A stretch of DNA of 64,000 nt from positions 1 through 64,000 of the forward strand of contig NZ_KZ845663.1 in the NCBI RefSeq assembly GCF_003313465.1, read 5' to 3'. How positions within the stretch are numbered: the stretch's first letter is position 1; the number at the start of each line of letters is the position of its first letter. The translations under genes and the position numbers were made by a program. The notes beneath the pieces were generated by a model. The model saw nothing but the letters and a program-made list of their open reading frames with translations. It was not told the DNA's origin and ran no database searches. Source of the stretch: Thermoflavimicrobium daqui. Its GTDB lineage: Bacteria > Bacillota > Bacilli > Thermoactinomycetales > Thermoactinomycetaceae. Below are positions 45,624-54,929 of this stretch, piece after piece.

Positions 45624-46530
45624 TCACAGTTGATCCTTTGTATCGATGATCACACATAGGTCATCAAGTGAATCTTCTTTAGTCCCTAACTCATTCCAAA
45701 GAATTTCCTCTAATGTTTTCAAATCTTGTATCGTTAGTTTCTTGTTATTTCGCAGTTTATAAATGGCAATTTGATCACGATGCTTATGAAGGTATTGATT
45801 AACCTTTTTCTTATAACTTTGTAGGTCATTTGCATGATAAATTGGACCACTTTCTTGTACAGTAAGAACTTGGTCTTTAAAGTTCGTGTAATAAATTTTT
45901 TGGGTTTCCTTTTCCAAGAATTTAATTAAGTCACGCAAAGCCTCGCGGACAGCTTCAAGTTCGATGAGGTCTGCCATTTCCCAAAATTCAACCGTCAGCA
46001 CTTTTTCAATGATATATTTTTGTTCAAATCGAAATAGCGGTACATGTTTTCCCCGTTCCGGTTGCCACCACGAGTAGTGACTTACGTTGCTTCTTTTCTA
46101 GTGCCTCACAAACAGCTAAAATCGCGTCTTTTTGATAGTAGAGATTGGTGATCTGATCACTGATGACAACATTTTGCAAAGGACGCATCAGTGTCCGTCG
46201 ATCCATCAGTAAGGATAATTCTTCTTGATTATAAAAACCGGAGACTTTTCGAGCAGGATAAGAAACATCGTCCCATAGATAGATTTCGAAACCATTGGTA
46301 TAGAAAATCACAGGTCGCTGACCATACCTTCGCTCTAAACAATCAGCATATAGCTTCTCCTGCTGCTTTCCTTTGCTTGGATCTGTACTCGTCCGTTTCG
46401 CTTCCACCACCGCAAGTGGCTTCCCATTCTTACCAATCAATACGTAATCGACAAAGCCTATTCCTTATTGATTCGGCATTCCTTCCACTTGGAATTCTTC
46501 GGTGATGTCTTGTTTAAACTCCCAACCTGC
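45624..46530 (-). pseudogene. hsdR: Remnant of hsdR (type I restriction enzyme R subunit)
   Basis: Two blocks remain. 46530-46024 encodes the N-terminus: AGWEFKQDITEEFQVEGMPN, an in-frame TAA, then FVDYVLIGKNGKPLAVVEAK (nuclease Asp...Glu-x-Lys) and the Walker A VVATGTGKT. About 700 residues of motor domain are missing. Then, in another frame, 46023-45624 encodes the C-terminal EcoEI_R_C-like domain (RFEQKYIIEKVLTVEFWEM... IAIYKLRNNKKLTIQDLKTL). A stop codon, a large deletion and a frameshift make it non-functional. Confidence 0.88.
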
Positions 46531-46639
46531 TAGCTTTATAAAACAATTGTTCGATCACCGATAAAGGATTGGTAATTCCTCTGTACCAAAACACTTCCCA
46601 AATCTTCTCCACTTTATTTTTTAAATCTCCTATAATCAT
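46531..46639 (-). pseudogene. hsdM: 5' remnant of hsdM (type I methyltransferase)
   Basis: Starts with AAGGAGG and ATG at 46639 and encodes about 36 residues (MIIGDLKNKVEKIWEVFWYR, GITNPLSVIEQLFY), the usual N-terminus of HsdM. It then runs into the hsdR remnant, so most of hsdM and all of hsdS have been lost. No promoter was identified. Confidence 0.8.
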
Positions 46640-46742
46640 CCAAGCGCCTCCTTCTTATCAGCATATTTATTATACTTTTTCGGTGGATAAGTGGTTTCTG
46701 CATTCTGACAGTCTATTAATATGATGTTCAAAGTGTACACTG

Positions 46743-46869
46743 AGGTTGCCCTCTTAATCAGCCGCTTATCGTTTCCCCACTCACTCCCGCCTAACGATCC
46801 TACACAAAAACGATTCGCGGCTTCATCTAGGAATGATCTAGGTTTTGGTTCCAATTATGCAACATGCTC
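46743..46869 (-). repeat. Dispersed intergenic repeat, copy C (inverted)
   Basis: Read on the minus strand it runs GAGCATGTTGCAT to GAGGGCAACCT, and matches copy A almost base for base apart from ~16 missing bases in the middle and a few substitutions. A 72-codon frame (46636-46854) crosses it; I treat this as a property of the repeat. It lies upstream of the hsdM remnant and divergent from gltX. Confidence 0.9.
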
Positions 46870-46959
46870 GAATTGTCTATTTTTCCTAATAAACATGTTT
46901 TTAATTTATCACTTGATCTCTCTCTAAATCATCGATATATTAAAATAATTATTCTAGAA

Positions 46960-46968
46960 TGTTATACT
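46960..46968 (+). promoter_or_regulatory. Candidate extended -10 promoter of gltX
   Basis: TGTTATACT: TG plus -10 hexamer TATACT (46963-46968), 51 bp before the start codon. No T-box leader is present (no AGGGTGGNACCGCG element). Confidence 0.45.
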
Positions 46969-47019
46969 TAATTCAACTCAAATTGGCAACACTTTTTATA
47001 TAGAAGGAAGGGATATAAA

Positions 47020-48468
47020 ATGACAGTACGTGTACGTTTTGCGCCAAGTCCTACAGGACATTTACATTTTGGTGGTGCCAGAACTGCTCTATTTAATTAT
47101 CTATTTGCAAAAAAACATAAAGGAACCTATATTTTACGGATCGAGGATACTGATACAACCAGAAATAAAGAAAATGCTGAAGAACGATTGATTGAAGCAT
47201 TTAAATGGTTAGAACTAACATGGGACGAAGGGCCTGATATAGGCGGAAATTTTGGACCCTATCGCAGTATGGAACGTTTAGATATATATCACAAGTATAT
47301 TCATCAGCTTTTAGCCACCAAACAAGCATATCCTTGTTATTGTACAAGAGAAGAGCTGGAAGCAGAGCGAGAACACATGATTTCACAAGGCAAAATGCCA
47401 CGTTATTCTGGTAAATGCCGGCACTTAACCGAATCCGATCGAAAAACCTATGAATTAGAAGGCCGTTCTTTCACCATCCGGTTTAAAGTACCCTCACAAA
47501 AAACCCTTACATTTAAAGATATGATTAGAGGGGCAGTTACTTTTGAATCTGAGGATATTGAGGATTTTGTTATCCTCAAATCAGATGGAATACCTACCTA
47601 TCACTTTGCTGTAACCGTTGACGATGCCCTCATGAAAATTACTCATGTCATACGTGGAGAAGAACATTTATCTAATACACCAAAACATCTACTTCTTTTT
47701 GGAGCCTTCGGATTCCAACTACCCGAATTTGGACATATCCCTTTGATTCTTAACGAAAGCGGAAAAAAGCTTTCTAAACGGGATGAATCGATCTTACAAT
47801 TTATCGAACAATATAGAGACCTAGGATATTTACCCAAGGCTGTGATCAATTACCTAACACTACTCGGATGGTCACCAGGTGGTGAGTTTAGTGAACAAGA
47901 AATTTTCTCCAAAGATCAACTTACTGAGCTTTTCTCCATGGATCGAGTTAGTAAAGCAGGAGCCATATTTGATCCCGACAAGCTCGCTTGGATGAATGGA
48001 CAATATATTAAAACTGCTGATCCGAAGAAGATTGTAGAATTAGCTATTCCTTATTTAAAAAATGATGGACTATTCAATGAGGATAAACCAGTAACATGGT
48101 ATGAAGAACTAGTAACTCTGTATCAAGATCGAATGAATTGTATAAGCGAAATCACTCAACTAGCAAGGATCTTCTTTGATAAAGATATGAACTACAATCA
48201 GGATGCTAAAGAAATCTTAACTACAGAATCAAGCCTCATCGTTCTGAAGAAAGTCAAAGAACTAATTAGTACGATGGATGAATATACCCCCAATACCATC
48301 AAGAAATTATTAAAGGACGTACAAAAAGCGACTGGATTCAAAGGAAAAAAGCTATTTATGCCTGTCCGCGTTGCAACCACAGGAGCAGTCCAAGGTCCCG
48401 ATTTAAATACGGTGCTATATTTGTTAGGGAAAGAAACAGTGGTAGATCGGATAGAACAGGTTATTTAA
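47020..48468 (+). CDS. gltX: Glutamyl-tRNA synthetase
   Basis: 482 residues, class I. The HIGH site is SPTGHLHFGGARTALF (HFGG) and the KMSKS site is KKLSKRDES (about 247-255). CYCTREELEAER shows a zinc-type Cys cluster. It charges tRNA-Glu, and in Bacillus usually tRNA-Gln as well. Strong AGAAGGAAGGG ribosome site. It stands alone rather than in the usual gltX-cysE-cysS order, so it might be a second copy; only the whole genome can tell. Confidence 0.95.
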   Translation: MTVRVRFAPSPTGHLHFGGARTALFNYLFAKKHKGTYILRIEDTDTTRNKENAEERLIEAFKWLELTWDEGPDIGGNFGPYRSMERLDIYHKYIHQLLATKQAYPCYCTREELEAEREHMISQGKMPRYSGKCRHLTESDRKTYELEGRSFTIRFKVPSQKTLTFKDMIRGAVTFESEDIEDFVILKSDGIPTYHFAVTVDDALMKITHVIRGEEHLSNTPKHLLLFGAFGFQLPEFGHIPLILNESGKKLSKRDESILQFIEQYRDLGYLPKAVINYLTLLGWSPGGEFSEQEIFSKDQLTELFSMDRVSKAGAIFDPDKLAWMNGQYIKTADPKKIVELAIPYLKNDGLFNEDKPVTWYEELVTLYQDRMNCISEITQLARIFFDKDMNYNQDAKEILTTESSLIVLKKVKELISTMDEYTPNTIKKLLKDVQKATGFKGKKLFMPVRVATTGAVQGPDLNTVLYLLGKETVVDRIEQVI

Positions 48469-48472
48469 TAAT

Positions 48473-48510
48473 AAAATCTCCATCCCTCAGATTTGAGGAA
48501 TGGAGATTTT
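48473..48510 (+). terminator. Terminator after gltX
   Basis: AAAATCTCCAT/ATGGAGATTTT with CCTCA/TGAGG inside (48473-48510), T-rich end. It could also serve the convergent small gene at 48548. Confidence 0.85.
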
Positions 48511-48547
48511 ATTCTGCACTCAGTTTTTTTACTAAACAAATTTATAT

Positions 48548-48661
48548 TTACCATGTATGTCCACAATTGTTACATTCCCAATGACCTAGCTCGTCATGAG
48601 TATCATCACTTTTACAATTTGGACAAGACTCATACAATCTCGGTTCCCATTTTAATTCCAT
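48548..48661 (-). CDS. Small zinc-ribbon protein, 37 residues
   Basis: Encodes MELKWEPRLYESCPNCKSDD, THDELGHWECNNCGHTW. Two CxxC pairs (CPNC and CNNC) form a rubredoxin-like zinc knuckle. AGGTGG lies 8 nt before the ATG. It is convergent with gltX. The cysteine spacing and ribosome site support a real gene. The function is unknown; such short ribbons are common as free-standing adaptors. Confidence 0.65.
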   Translation of the reverse strand: MELKWEPRLYESCPNCKSDDTHDELGHWECNNCGHTW

Positions 48662-49007
48662 TTACTTTCCCACCTCACTTTAGTAGATCCAATTAATAAC
48701 TAGATCATTGAAAACTAATTACTTTATCACATAAACCTGAGATATCTATCAATATAACTATTGTTCTATATTCATTATAGACATATAATTATGAATATTC
48801 AATTTATATATTCCCGAATATGTTCAATTAAAAAGTCTAAGAAATTTCTAGACAAAAAAGGCGAGAAGATGATTTCAAAAGCAACCTTATCTTCAAATTA
48901 ACTCGAAAAAAATTGTTGGTAATACTGATTTATAAAATAAAGCTACAGACAAAAGGAGGTTTTCTTCTGTGACAGCCTCTAGTTACACATTGTTTGTATA
49001 ACCTATA
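48662..49007. other. Intergenic, nothing clear
   Basis: AT-rich spacer. It should contain the promoter of the zinc-ribbon gene and carries a short stretch with AAAGGAGG on the plus strand (near 48952) that leads to no ORF. Confidence 0.5.
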
Positions 49008-49038
49008 AGAAAAATCCCACCTTCTCATTGGTGGGATT
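49008..49038 (-). terminator. Terminator of the helicase gene
   Basis: AATCCCACC (49013-49021) pairs with GGTGGGATT (49030-49038); TTTTTCTT follows on the minus strand. Confidence 0.9.
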
Positions 49039-49063
49039 CCAAATGGTTCTCCACACTTAATCT

Positions 49064-52000
49064 CTAACTAATAGACACCTTCTCCTGATGCTCCTCTTTT
49101 TGTAATAAATCCTTAACCATTCGATCGATCTTCTCTATTTCTATACTCGGATTTCTCCACCAGTTTCGGCTCCAGATTCTCCCTATTTTCCAACCTCTGG
49201 CCTCTAAGAATTCCTGACGGTATAAGTCTCGCTCTTTGGCATAGGGTGAACTATGATAGGCAGCTCCGTCACATTCGATTCCCAATATATAACGACTGGG
49301 GTCTTTTGGATGAACAATTCCTAGATCAATGCGATAGCCTGAGACTCCGATTTGTGTATCCACTTGATAGCCAATACTGCGTAATGCTTCACATACTTCT
49401 ACTTCAAATGGAGAGTCAAACTGATCATGATGATATTGTTTTTTTGTATCTGTTTGTGGATTGACTCTATTTAAGATATGAAGGATTTGTTCTTTGTTTC
49501 CATTCGATACAGCTTTGGCATATTCTAGGTAATGACGAAATAACCTCGGTCCTTCATGTTTACTACCAGCTACATTTAATTCATGCGGTTCAATACTAGC
49601 AACAACATAAATTTTTTCTTTCGCTCGGGTGATCGCTACATTTAAGCGATTCTCTCCTCCCTGTTGATTGAGGAGACCAAATCGATTATAGATTCTTCCT
49701 TCTTCATTCGGGGCATAGCCGATCGAAAAGATAACCACATCCCGTTCATCCCCTTGCACATTTTCAATATTTTTGACAAAGATGCGCTCATCTAATTCTC
49801 GTTTCATCGTTGCTTCATATAATGCTGAGAAATGGGGATTATCCTTCGCTCGTTGGTCTATGATTTGCAAGATTTTATCCTGTTGTTTCGCATTAAATGT
49901 GATGATTCCGATCGTCTGCTGGGGCTCTTTTTCTAATTGTTGCTGTAGGAGGTCAACAACAGCGATGGCTTCCCGCTCATTACATTGATTAATCCAGCGT
50001 CCATCGACCTTCATCCAATGAATAGCAGGAGTCGAGTGATCCGATGATACATTGGGGGCTACCTGCATCAAACCATTATAAAATGCATGATTGGAGAAAT
50101 GAATCAATTCTTCAAATTTTGAACGATAATGGTATTGTAGCATACGGACTGGGTAAATGCGTTTAGCTAGATTAAGCAAGCTAGGTGACTCTTCCATTCC
50201 AACATCATTTTCATCATCATCGTCATCTGATAGAGAGACTCTAAACTGTTCAAATGGCTGCAATTGCTTTTCATCCCCTGCTATAACCACCTGCTTCCCC
50301 CGATAAATCGATGGTAAGCCACTTTCCACTGTACACTGAGAGGCTTCGTCGAAAATAACGATGTCAAATAGTCCAGCAGTTAGAGGAAACATGGATGAAA
50401 CCATTTCAGGTGAAGCTAGCCATACCGGTAAAATATCCAACAAACCCTTTTCTGAGAAATGATTGACCAACTTTCTTACAGGCCAAATCTGCCGCTTCTT
50501 TCCGGTTTGATGTCTTAACTCTCGAAATGCTCGAGTATGGTTTTGCAATGAATGATTCATATTACTGATGATCCGCTCTTCTAGGACTTGTACCGCTAAT
50601 TTTCTTTTATCGCTAATGAGCTTAGCGAAATCATCACGAATCTGTTGGAACTCATCCGTAGATACTTTGGTTAAATGTGGATGCTTCCGTTCGATTTCAT
50701 CAATCCAAAATAGATAGAAAGATTGAAGCAAAGTATCTACCCATTGTTCTGATAACGAGGAATCTTGATTCATCTCTTTATCTTTTAATCTTTGTAATAG
50801 TTTTTGTACCACTACCTTAGACTCGTAGAAGCAGCGATCCATTGCCCTTAGATCATCAAAATCATGAGCCATCGCTTCGCGAATTTGTAGAATCGTCTGG
50901 TATGGAATCATTCCTTCTGATAATTCGCTTCGTATCTGTTTGAAAAACTCCTCATCTAAAAATTCTTCAAGCAAGTGCAGATGCTGATCCAATTTAGAGG
51001 TAATCTGGGCTATTTCGTACATTAAGCGTAAACATTCTTGAATTTTGGGCCATTCAGCTGACGAAATCCCTTTAAATTTTTGCCCGTGTAATAATTCCTC
51101 GATAATCTTCTTTCCGGTAAAAGAGGTCCACCACCAAATTCTTAGTTTTTGTAGTGTTTTTTTCTCTTTCGAATCAAGGTCGTCATAGATTTTAGCTAGG
51201 CGGTCACTAATTAACCATAAATAAGCGGGTGTCATTTTTTCATGATCCAATTGATGAAGTTGTTGAATGGCTTGCTCTGCTTTTTCTAAAGCAAGTTCCA
51301 ACTGCTCAATCAATCTAGTTTGATCCTTTAACTCCAAATGAGCTAATGATTTTCTTCTTTTTAAAATATAATCATCTCTACCGAAGCGTTGATAGTATGA
51401 TCCATATAAAGAAATCGTCGTAAAGATATCTTCGAGATCATCCCGATGCAAATCAGCTGCTAAATCAGATACGGAGATAGTCTGAATCACATCATCCCGT
51501 TTTTTCGCTCGTCCATATAACTCATACGCACTAAAGCCAAATGGCTGCCGCTCGTGCAATCCTTTATAAATCGCATTTAATTTCTGTTCTCGCTCTTCGA
51601 TTCTTTTACATAAATGTTGAAATGACGATTCTCTGCCTTGAATCGGGATACTCATCTCAGGGATTTGGTTATTGATTTTATGATATAAAGCTTTACGATC
51701 CTGCTTTTCATCATGGATAAGGGCACTATAAGGAGTCAAACCAAGACTATCTAATCGTTGATAAACCACATCAAGAGCTGCCCTCTTTTGGCAGACTACA
51801 AGAACTTTCTTTCCATTAGCTAAGGCATCGGTAATGAGGTTGACAATCACTTGTGATTTCCCTGTACCTGGAGGACCATGAACGACCAAACCTTTTGCTC
51901 CTCGCATGGCTTGAAGGATCGTCTCTTGGGAGTAATCAGAAGGCAACAGAAAGAATTGCTCTTCTTCCTTTAGACTTGAATGTTCCACATCCACTTCATT

Positions 52001-52834
52001 ATATGTTTCTGGCATGGGATCATAATGACTCTCTTCATCTAAATGAATGAGTTCTTGTAAAAAGGGTAACTTTTGATCCGTTGATAAAGTAATCAATTCA
52101 TCATAATCCCGGATCAAAGAAGAGCTTCCTTGTGGAAAACTCCCTAATATAAAGAAAGGCTCCAGTGTTAATGGCGCTTTTTGCGGAATCGTTTCCCTCG
52201 TATAAGTACAAAACGGCTTTATGTTTCCATCGGTATATGTAACTTTAATATGGTTCTCATTTAGCCACTCGGCCCATGAAGATAAATTCGTTTTATCAAT
52301 TGACTTCCATTGTTCACTATCTTCAAAAATACTCTCTTCAAAAGCGGATTGGTGAAATCTTTTTAATCCTAAAAATAAAGTTCGATTTAACTGAGGCTCT
52401 GCATCTGGAAAAAATTCTAATTCCCAATTGAGATTACTAGAGTCTTTGCGAATCAAGCGAACAGGATATAAGTAGAGTGGGGCTTGAATAAAAGAACCAT
52501 CTCTTAAATTTCCTGTAAGAAAGGGGTAACCAATATATAAATCATATAATCCCGTTTCATCTTCGATTGCTTTCATATTACGATATAAATGAGTCAAGCT
52601 CTGACCGATCGTTTGTAACTTTCTCTCGGGTAGAGAGGAGTGTGTCAAACGAAATTTCTTCTTCCCTGAAATAATCTCATGTAACATCTTAGCTGCTCGA
52701 GATGATCCCACTTCGTTATCGATCTCCGTTAAGTCGAAAGTCCATTTGCTTGGTAGTTTAAGCAGCCTTAGAGACCGATTTCTACGACTTAGGTCACTTA
52801 ACCGATCTTTCAGTCGTATGAGTTTTTGCTCCAT
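49064..52834 (-). CDS. SF1 helicase with DUF4011-like N-terminus and PD-(D/E)XK (MTES_1575-type) nuclease domain
   Basis: 1256 residues. The N-terminus (LKDRLSDLSRRNRSLRLLKL) resembles DUF4011. Walker A is VVHGPPGTGKSQVIV (about 312-326). A ~450-residue helical insert separates it from Walker B FDIVIFDEASQC (about 818-829) and GDEKQLQP; the 2A-domain motifs VQGDERDVVIFSIGYAP and NRLNVAITRAKEKIYV follow. The C-terminus (about 1140-1240) has GYRIDLGI, LGIECDGAAYH and RGWKIGRIWS, a Vsr-like PD-(D/E)XK nuclease. Proteins of this build are often found in defence islands, so a single-gene antiviral role is possible; repair is the alternative. It is transcribed alone. Confidence 0.88.
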   Translation of the reverse strand: MEQKLIRLKDRLSDLSRRNRSLRLLKLPSKWTFDLTEIDNEVGSSRAAKMLHEIISGKKKFRLTHSSLPERKLQTIGQSLTHLYRNMKAIEDETGLYDLYIGYPFLTGNLRDGSFIQAPLYLYPVRLIRKDSSNLNWELEFFPDAEPQLNRTLFLGLKRFHQSAFEESIFEDSEQWKSIDKTNLSSWAEWLNENHIKVTYTDGNIKPFCTYTRETIPQKAPLTLEPFFILGSFPQGSSSLIRDYDELITLSTDQKLPFLQELIHLDEESHYDPMPETYNEVDVEHSSLKEEEQFFLLPSDYSQETILQAMRGAKGLVVHGPPGTGKSQVIVNLITDALANGKKVLVVCQKRAALDVVYQRLDSLGLTPYSALIHDEKQDRKALYHKINNQIPEMSIPIQGRESSFQHLCKRIEEREQKLNAIYKGLHERQPFGFSAYELYGRAKKRDDVIQTISVSDLAADLHRDDLEDIFTTISLYGSYYQRFGRDDYILKRRKSLAHLELKDQTRLIEQLELALEKAEQAIQQLHQLDHEKMTPAYLWLISDRLAKIYDDLDSKEKKTLQKLRIWWWTSFTGKKIIEELLHGQKFKGISSAEWPKIQECLRLMYEIAQITSKLDQHLHLLEEFLDEEFFKQIRSELSEGMIPYQTILQIREAMAHDFDDLRAMDRCFYESKVVVQKLLQRLKDKEMNQDSSLSEQWVDTLLQSFYLFWIDEIERKHPHLTKVSTDEFQQIRDDFAKLISDKRKLAVQVLEERIISNMNHSLQNHTRAFRELRHQTGKKRQIWPVRKLVNHFSEKGLLDILPVWLASPEMVSSMFPLTAGLFDIVIFDEASQCTVESGLPSIYRGKQVVIAGDEKQLQPFEQFRVSLSDDDDDENDVGMEESPSLLNLAKRIYPVRMLQYHYRSKFEELIHFSNHAFYNGLMQVAPNVSSDHSTPAIHWMKVDGRWINQCNEREAIAVVDLLQQQLEKEPQQTIGIITFNAKQQDKILQIIDQRAKDNPHFSALYEATMKRELDERIFVKNIENVQGDERDVVIFSIGYAPNEEGRIYNRFGLLNQQGGENRLNVAITRAKEKIYVVASIEPHELNVAGSKHEGPRLFRHYLEYAKAVSNGNKEQILHILNRVNPQTDTKKQYHHDQFDSPFEVEVCEALRSIGYQVDTQIGVSGYRIDLGIVHPKDPSRYILGIECDGAAYHSSPYAKERDLYRQEFLEARGWKIGRIWSRNWWRNPSIEIEKIDRMVKDLLQKEEHQEKVSIS

Positions 52835-53258
52835 TTTTTAACACCTACTCTTAAGTGATTACCGGTTAGGATTGGCAACGTCTCTTTTGGAATGTAGCTT
52901 GATGGTAACCAAATCTATGTTAATGAAATATCTATCCTTGATTTTTTATACTAACATAGAAACCAAACTTAAAAGTTAAAAAGTCCTGATAATTAGTTGA
53001 ATTTCTCCGTTATATTTATACTTTTCTTCTACTTATAAACAACATATTAATTTTGAAATAAAATATGATAGCTCTTCTTTCCAGAATAATATGCGTCCAA
53101 TCCTTGCACAATCTCATTTACATTTTTCATATACGACCCTCGCTATTTATATATGATTAAATATAGACAATTTCATTTGTTATTTTAAGATAAATTAAAA
53201 TAGATTGTAGATTCTTTACTATATTTATGTCAATAGCAAAATACTTTAAGAAGAATAT
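52835..53258. other. Intergenic, nothing clear
   Basis: AT-rich spacer upstream of the helicase gene. It must hold its promoter, but no hexamer pair stands out. No ORF with a ribosome site. Confidence 0.5.
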
Positions 53259-53306
53259 AAAAAAAAGCACTTGCAACCATGCACCGAAACAAGGTTGTAC
53301 AAGTGC
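53259..53306 (-). terminator. Terminator downstream of thrC
   Basis: GCACTTG/CAAGTGC with AACC/GGTT inside, followed on the minus strand by eight T. It lies 207 bp beyond the thrC stop; the stretch between (53307-53513) is open in one minus frame but has no start. Confidence 0.85.
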
Positions 53307-53513
53307 ACATTGAGTGTCTCATCCAGACAATAGAAGTCAGAGAGATAGTATGGATCTTGCACCTTATCATCGGACACATCAAAGCGGTGGATATGAATAA
53401 TATTATAAGGAGCAAAAGTAAAATCTAAGTAAAATAATACAAAATTTAAAGTTATATCTGCTTAGGAACACATAGATTAGGAGGATTATATTTTCGCTAT
53501 TCATTAAGTAAAG

Positions 53514-54710
53514 TCAGTCTTCTAAAAGAACCGGAGTATCTATTTGAACAGTATTCGGATATTTTAGTCCTAGCCCAGTATTTAAAGCAACTACCGTTTC
53601 TTGTTCCTGAATCCAACCATTTTCTCTTAATACACGGGCAGCTGCAATGGTAGCAGCACCTTCCGGACAGATAAACAACCCTTCTAAACTCGCGACTCGC
53701 TTTTGTTCTTGCAGCATCATGTCATCATCTACTGCCACCGCACAACCATCGGTTTGATAGATTGCTTCTAATACCAGAAAATCGCCAAGAGCCTTAGGAA
53801 CATTGATACCAAAAGCAACCGTAGTGGAGTTCGTACAAAACTCCGAGCTGTTTTTCTTTTCTTTCCATGCCTTCACAATCGGAGCACAACCTGTTGATTG
53901 CACCGCTACAAGTCGAGGGAGTCTACCTTGAATCCATCCAAGATTTTGGAGTTCCTTAAATGATTTATATATTCCGATTAATCCAACCCCACCCCCTGTA
54001 GGATAAAGGATCACATCTGGTAACTTCCAATTAAACTGCTCAGCTATTTCAATTCCCATCGTCTTTTTTCCTTCAATCCGATAAGGCTCTTTTAATGTAG
54101 AAACATCATAAATTCCTTTTTCAGCAACCATTTGAGCTACGATTTTACCTGCATCACTAATTCGCCCATGAATCAAATGAAGCTTGGCACCAGAAATAGA
54201 GCATTCGGCTCGTGTTATGGTTGGAGCATCGACTGGTAGTACTATGGTAGCCTTCATATCCGCACGAGCTGCATAGAGAGCCCATGCAGCACCTGCATTA
54301 CCATTGGTCGGCATGGCGAGCTCTCGTATTCCCAGTTCCTTCGCTTTAGAAATCCCAACAGCGGCACCACGCGCTTTAAATGATCCGGTCGGAATAGTTC
54401 CTTCATCTTTGATATATAAGTTAGGGATCGATAGGTTTCTTCCCAATTTGGGTGTAGGAATTAGTGGTGTCATCCCTTCACCCAACGACACGATATGATC
54501 AGCAGATTTGATCGGTAACAATTCATGATAACGCCAGAGGCTCGGCTCCCTTTCCCCTATATCCGTTGGGGACAAGTTTTTCTTTAATTCCTCTAGCTGA
54601 TATTCAACTAGTAAAGGAGAGCCACAGAAACACAATTGCTGCTTTTTCCGGACGGAATAAGTCCGTTTGCATTTTGGACAAGTTAAATGAGACACATAAC
54701 TAAAAGGCAT
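53514..54710 (-). CDS. thrC: Threonine synthase
   Basis: About 398 residues, fold type II PLP enzyme. An N-terminal zinc-ribbon (LTCPKCKRTYSV...CFCG) precedes the catalytic domain; the PLP lysine is in PTGSFKARGAA (about 112-122), and PTGGGVGLIG is the phosphate loop. It makes threonine from phosphohomoserine. No hom or thrB gene is adjacent. This zinc-ribbon type is distinct from the shorter ThrC found in B. subtilis, so assignment to threonine synthase rather than a related lyase is likely but not certain. No T-box leader is seen. Confidence 0.82.
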   Translation of the reverse strand: MPFSYVSHLTCPKCKRTYSVRKKQQLCFCGSPLLVEYQLEELKKNLSPTDIGEREPSLWRYHELLPIKSADHIVSLGEGMTPLIPTPKLGRNLSIPNLYIKDEGTIPTGSFKARGAAVGISKAKELGIRELAMPTNGNAGAAWALYAARADMKATIVLPVDAPTITRAECSISGAKLHLIHGRISDAGKIVAQMVAEKGIYDVSTLKEPYRIEGKKTMGIEIAEQFNWKLPDVILYPTGGGVGLIGIYKSFKELQNLGWIQGRLPRLVAVQSTGCAPIVKAWKEKKNSSEFCTNSTTVAFGINVPKALGDFLVLEAIYQTDGCAVAVDDDMMLQEQKRVASLEGLFICPEGAATIAAARVLRENGWIQEQETVVALNTGLGLKYPNTVQIDTPVLLED

Positions 54711-54856
54711 AATCCACATCTCACTTTCGGATTGATCATGATATCAGTTACCCCTTCATTATTAAATGGTAATTGCTCACAATTTGGCACAAGATAAATC
54801 GATCCCATAGCAAGGAAATCAAAGTAAATCATGGAGATACATTTTTTTGTATAAAC

Positions 54857-54906
54857 AAAAAGGGGATTGGATAGACCAAAACATTCAGCCTATCCAATAC
54901 CCTTTC
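54857..54906 (-). terminator. Terminator of nudF-endoQ
   Basis: AAAGGGGATTGGATAG (54859-54874) pairs with CTATCCAATACCCTTT (54890-54905) with one mismatch; T-rich tail on the minus strand. Confidence 0.9.
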
Positions 54907-54929
54907 CTCTTGAATCCCGATTGAGAACC

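Noticed and set aside
46636-46854. 72-codon minus ORF through repeat copy C
   Set aside because: It is the repeat's conserved frame read on into unique DNA and the start of the hsdM remnant; there is no ribosome site.
38928-53315. Twelve identical bases TGCACATTGAGT next to two terminators (38928 and 53304)
   Set aside because: A 12-mer match is expected by chance many times in 64 kb, and the stems differ.
53230-53513. Open minus frame downstream of thrC
   Set aside because: No plausible start codon with a ribosome site; it contains the terminator stem.
46870-54856. T-box leaders for gltX or thrC
   Set aside because: No AGGGTGGNACCGCG-type antiterminator sequence was found upstream of either gene.
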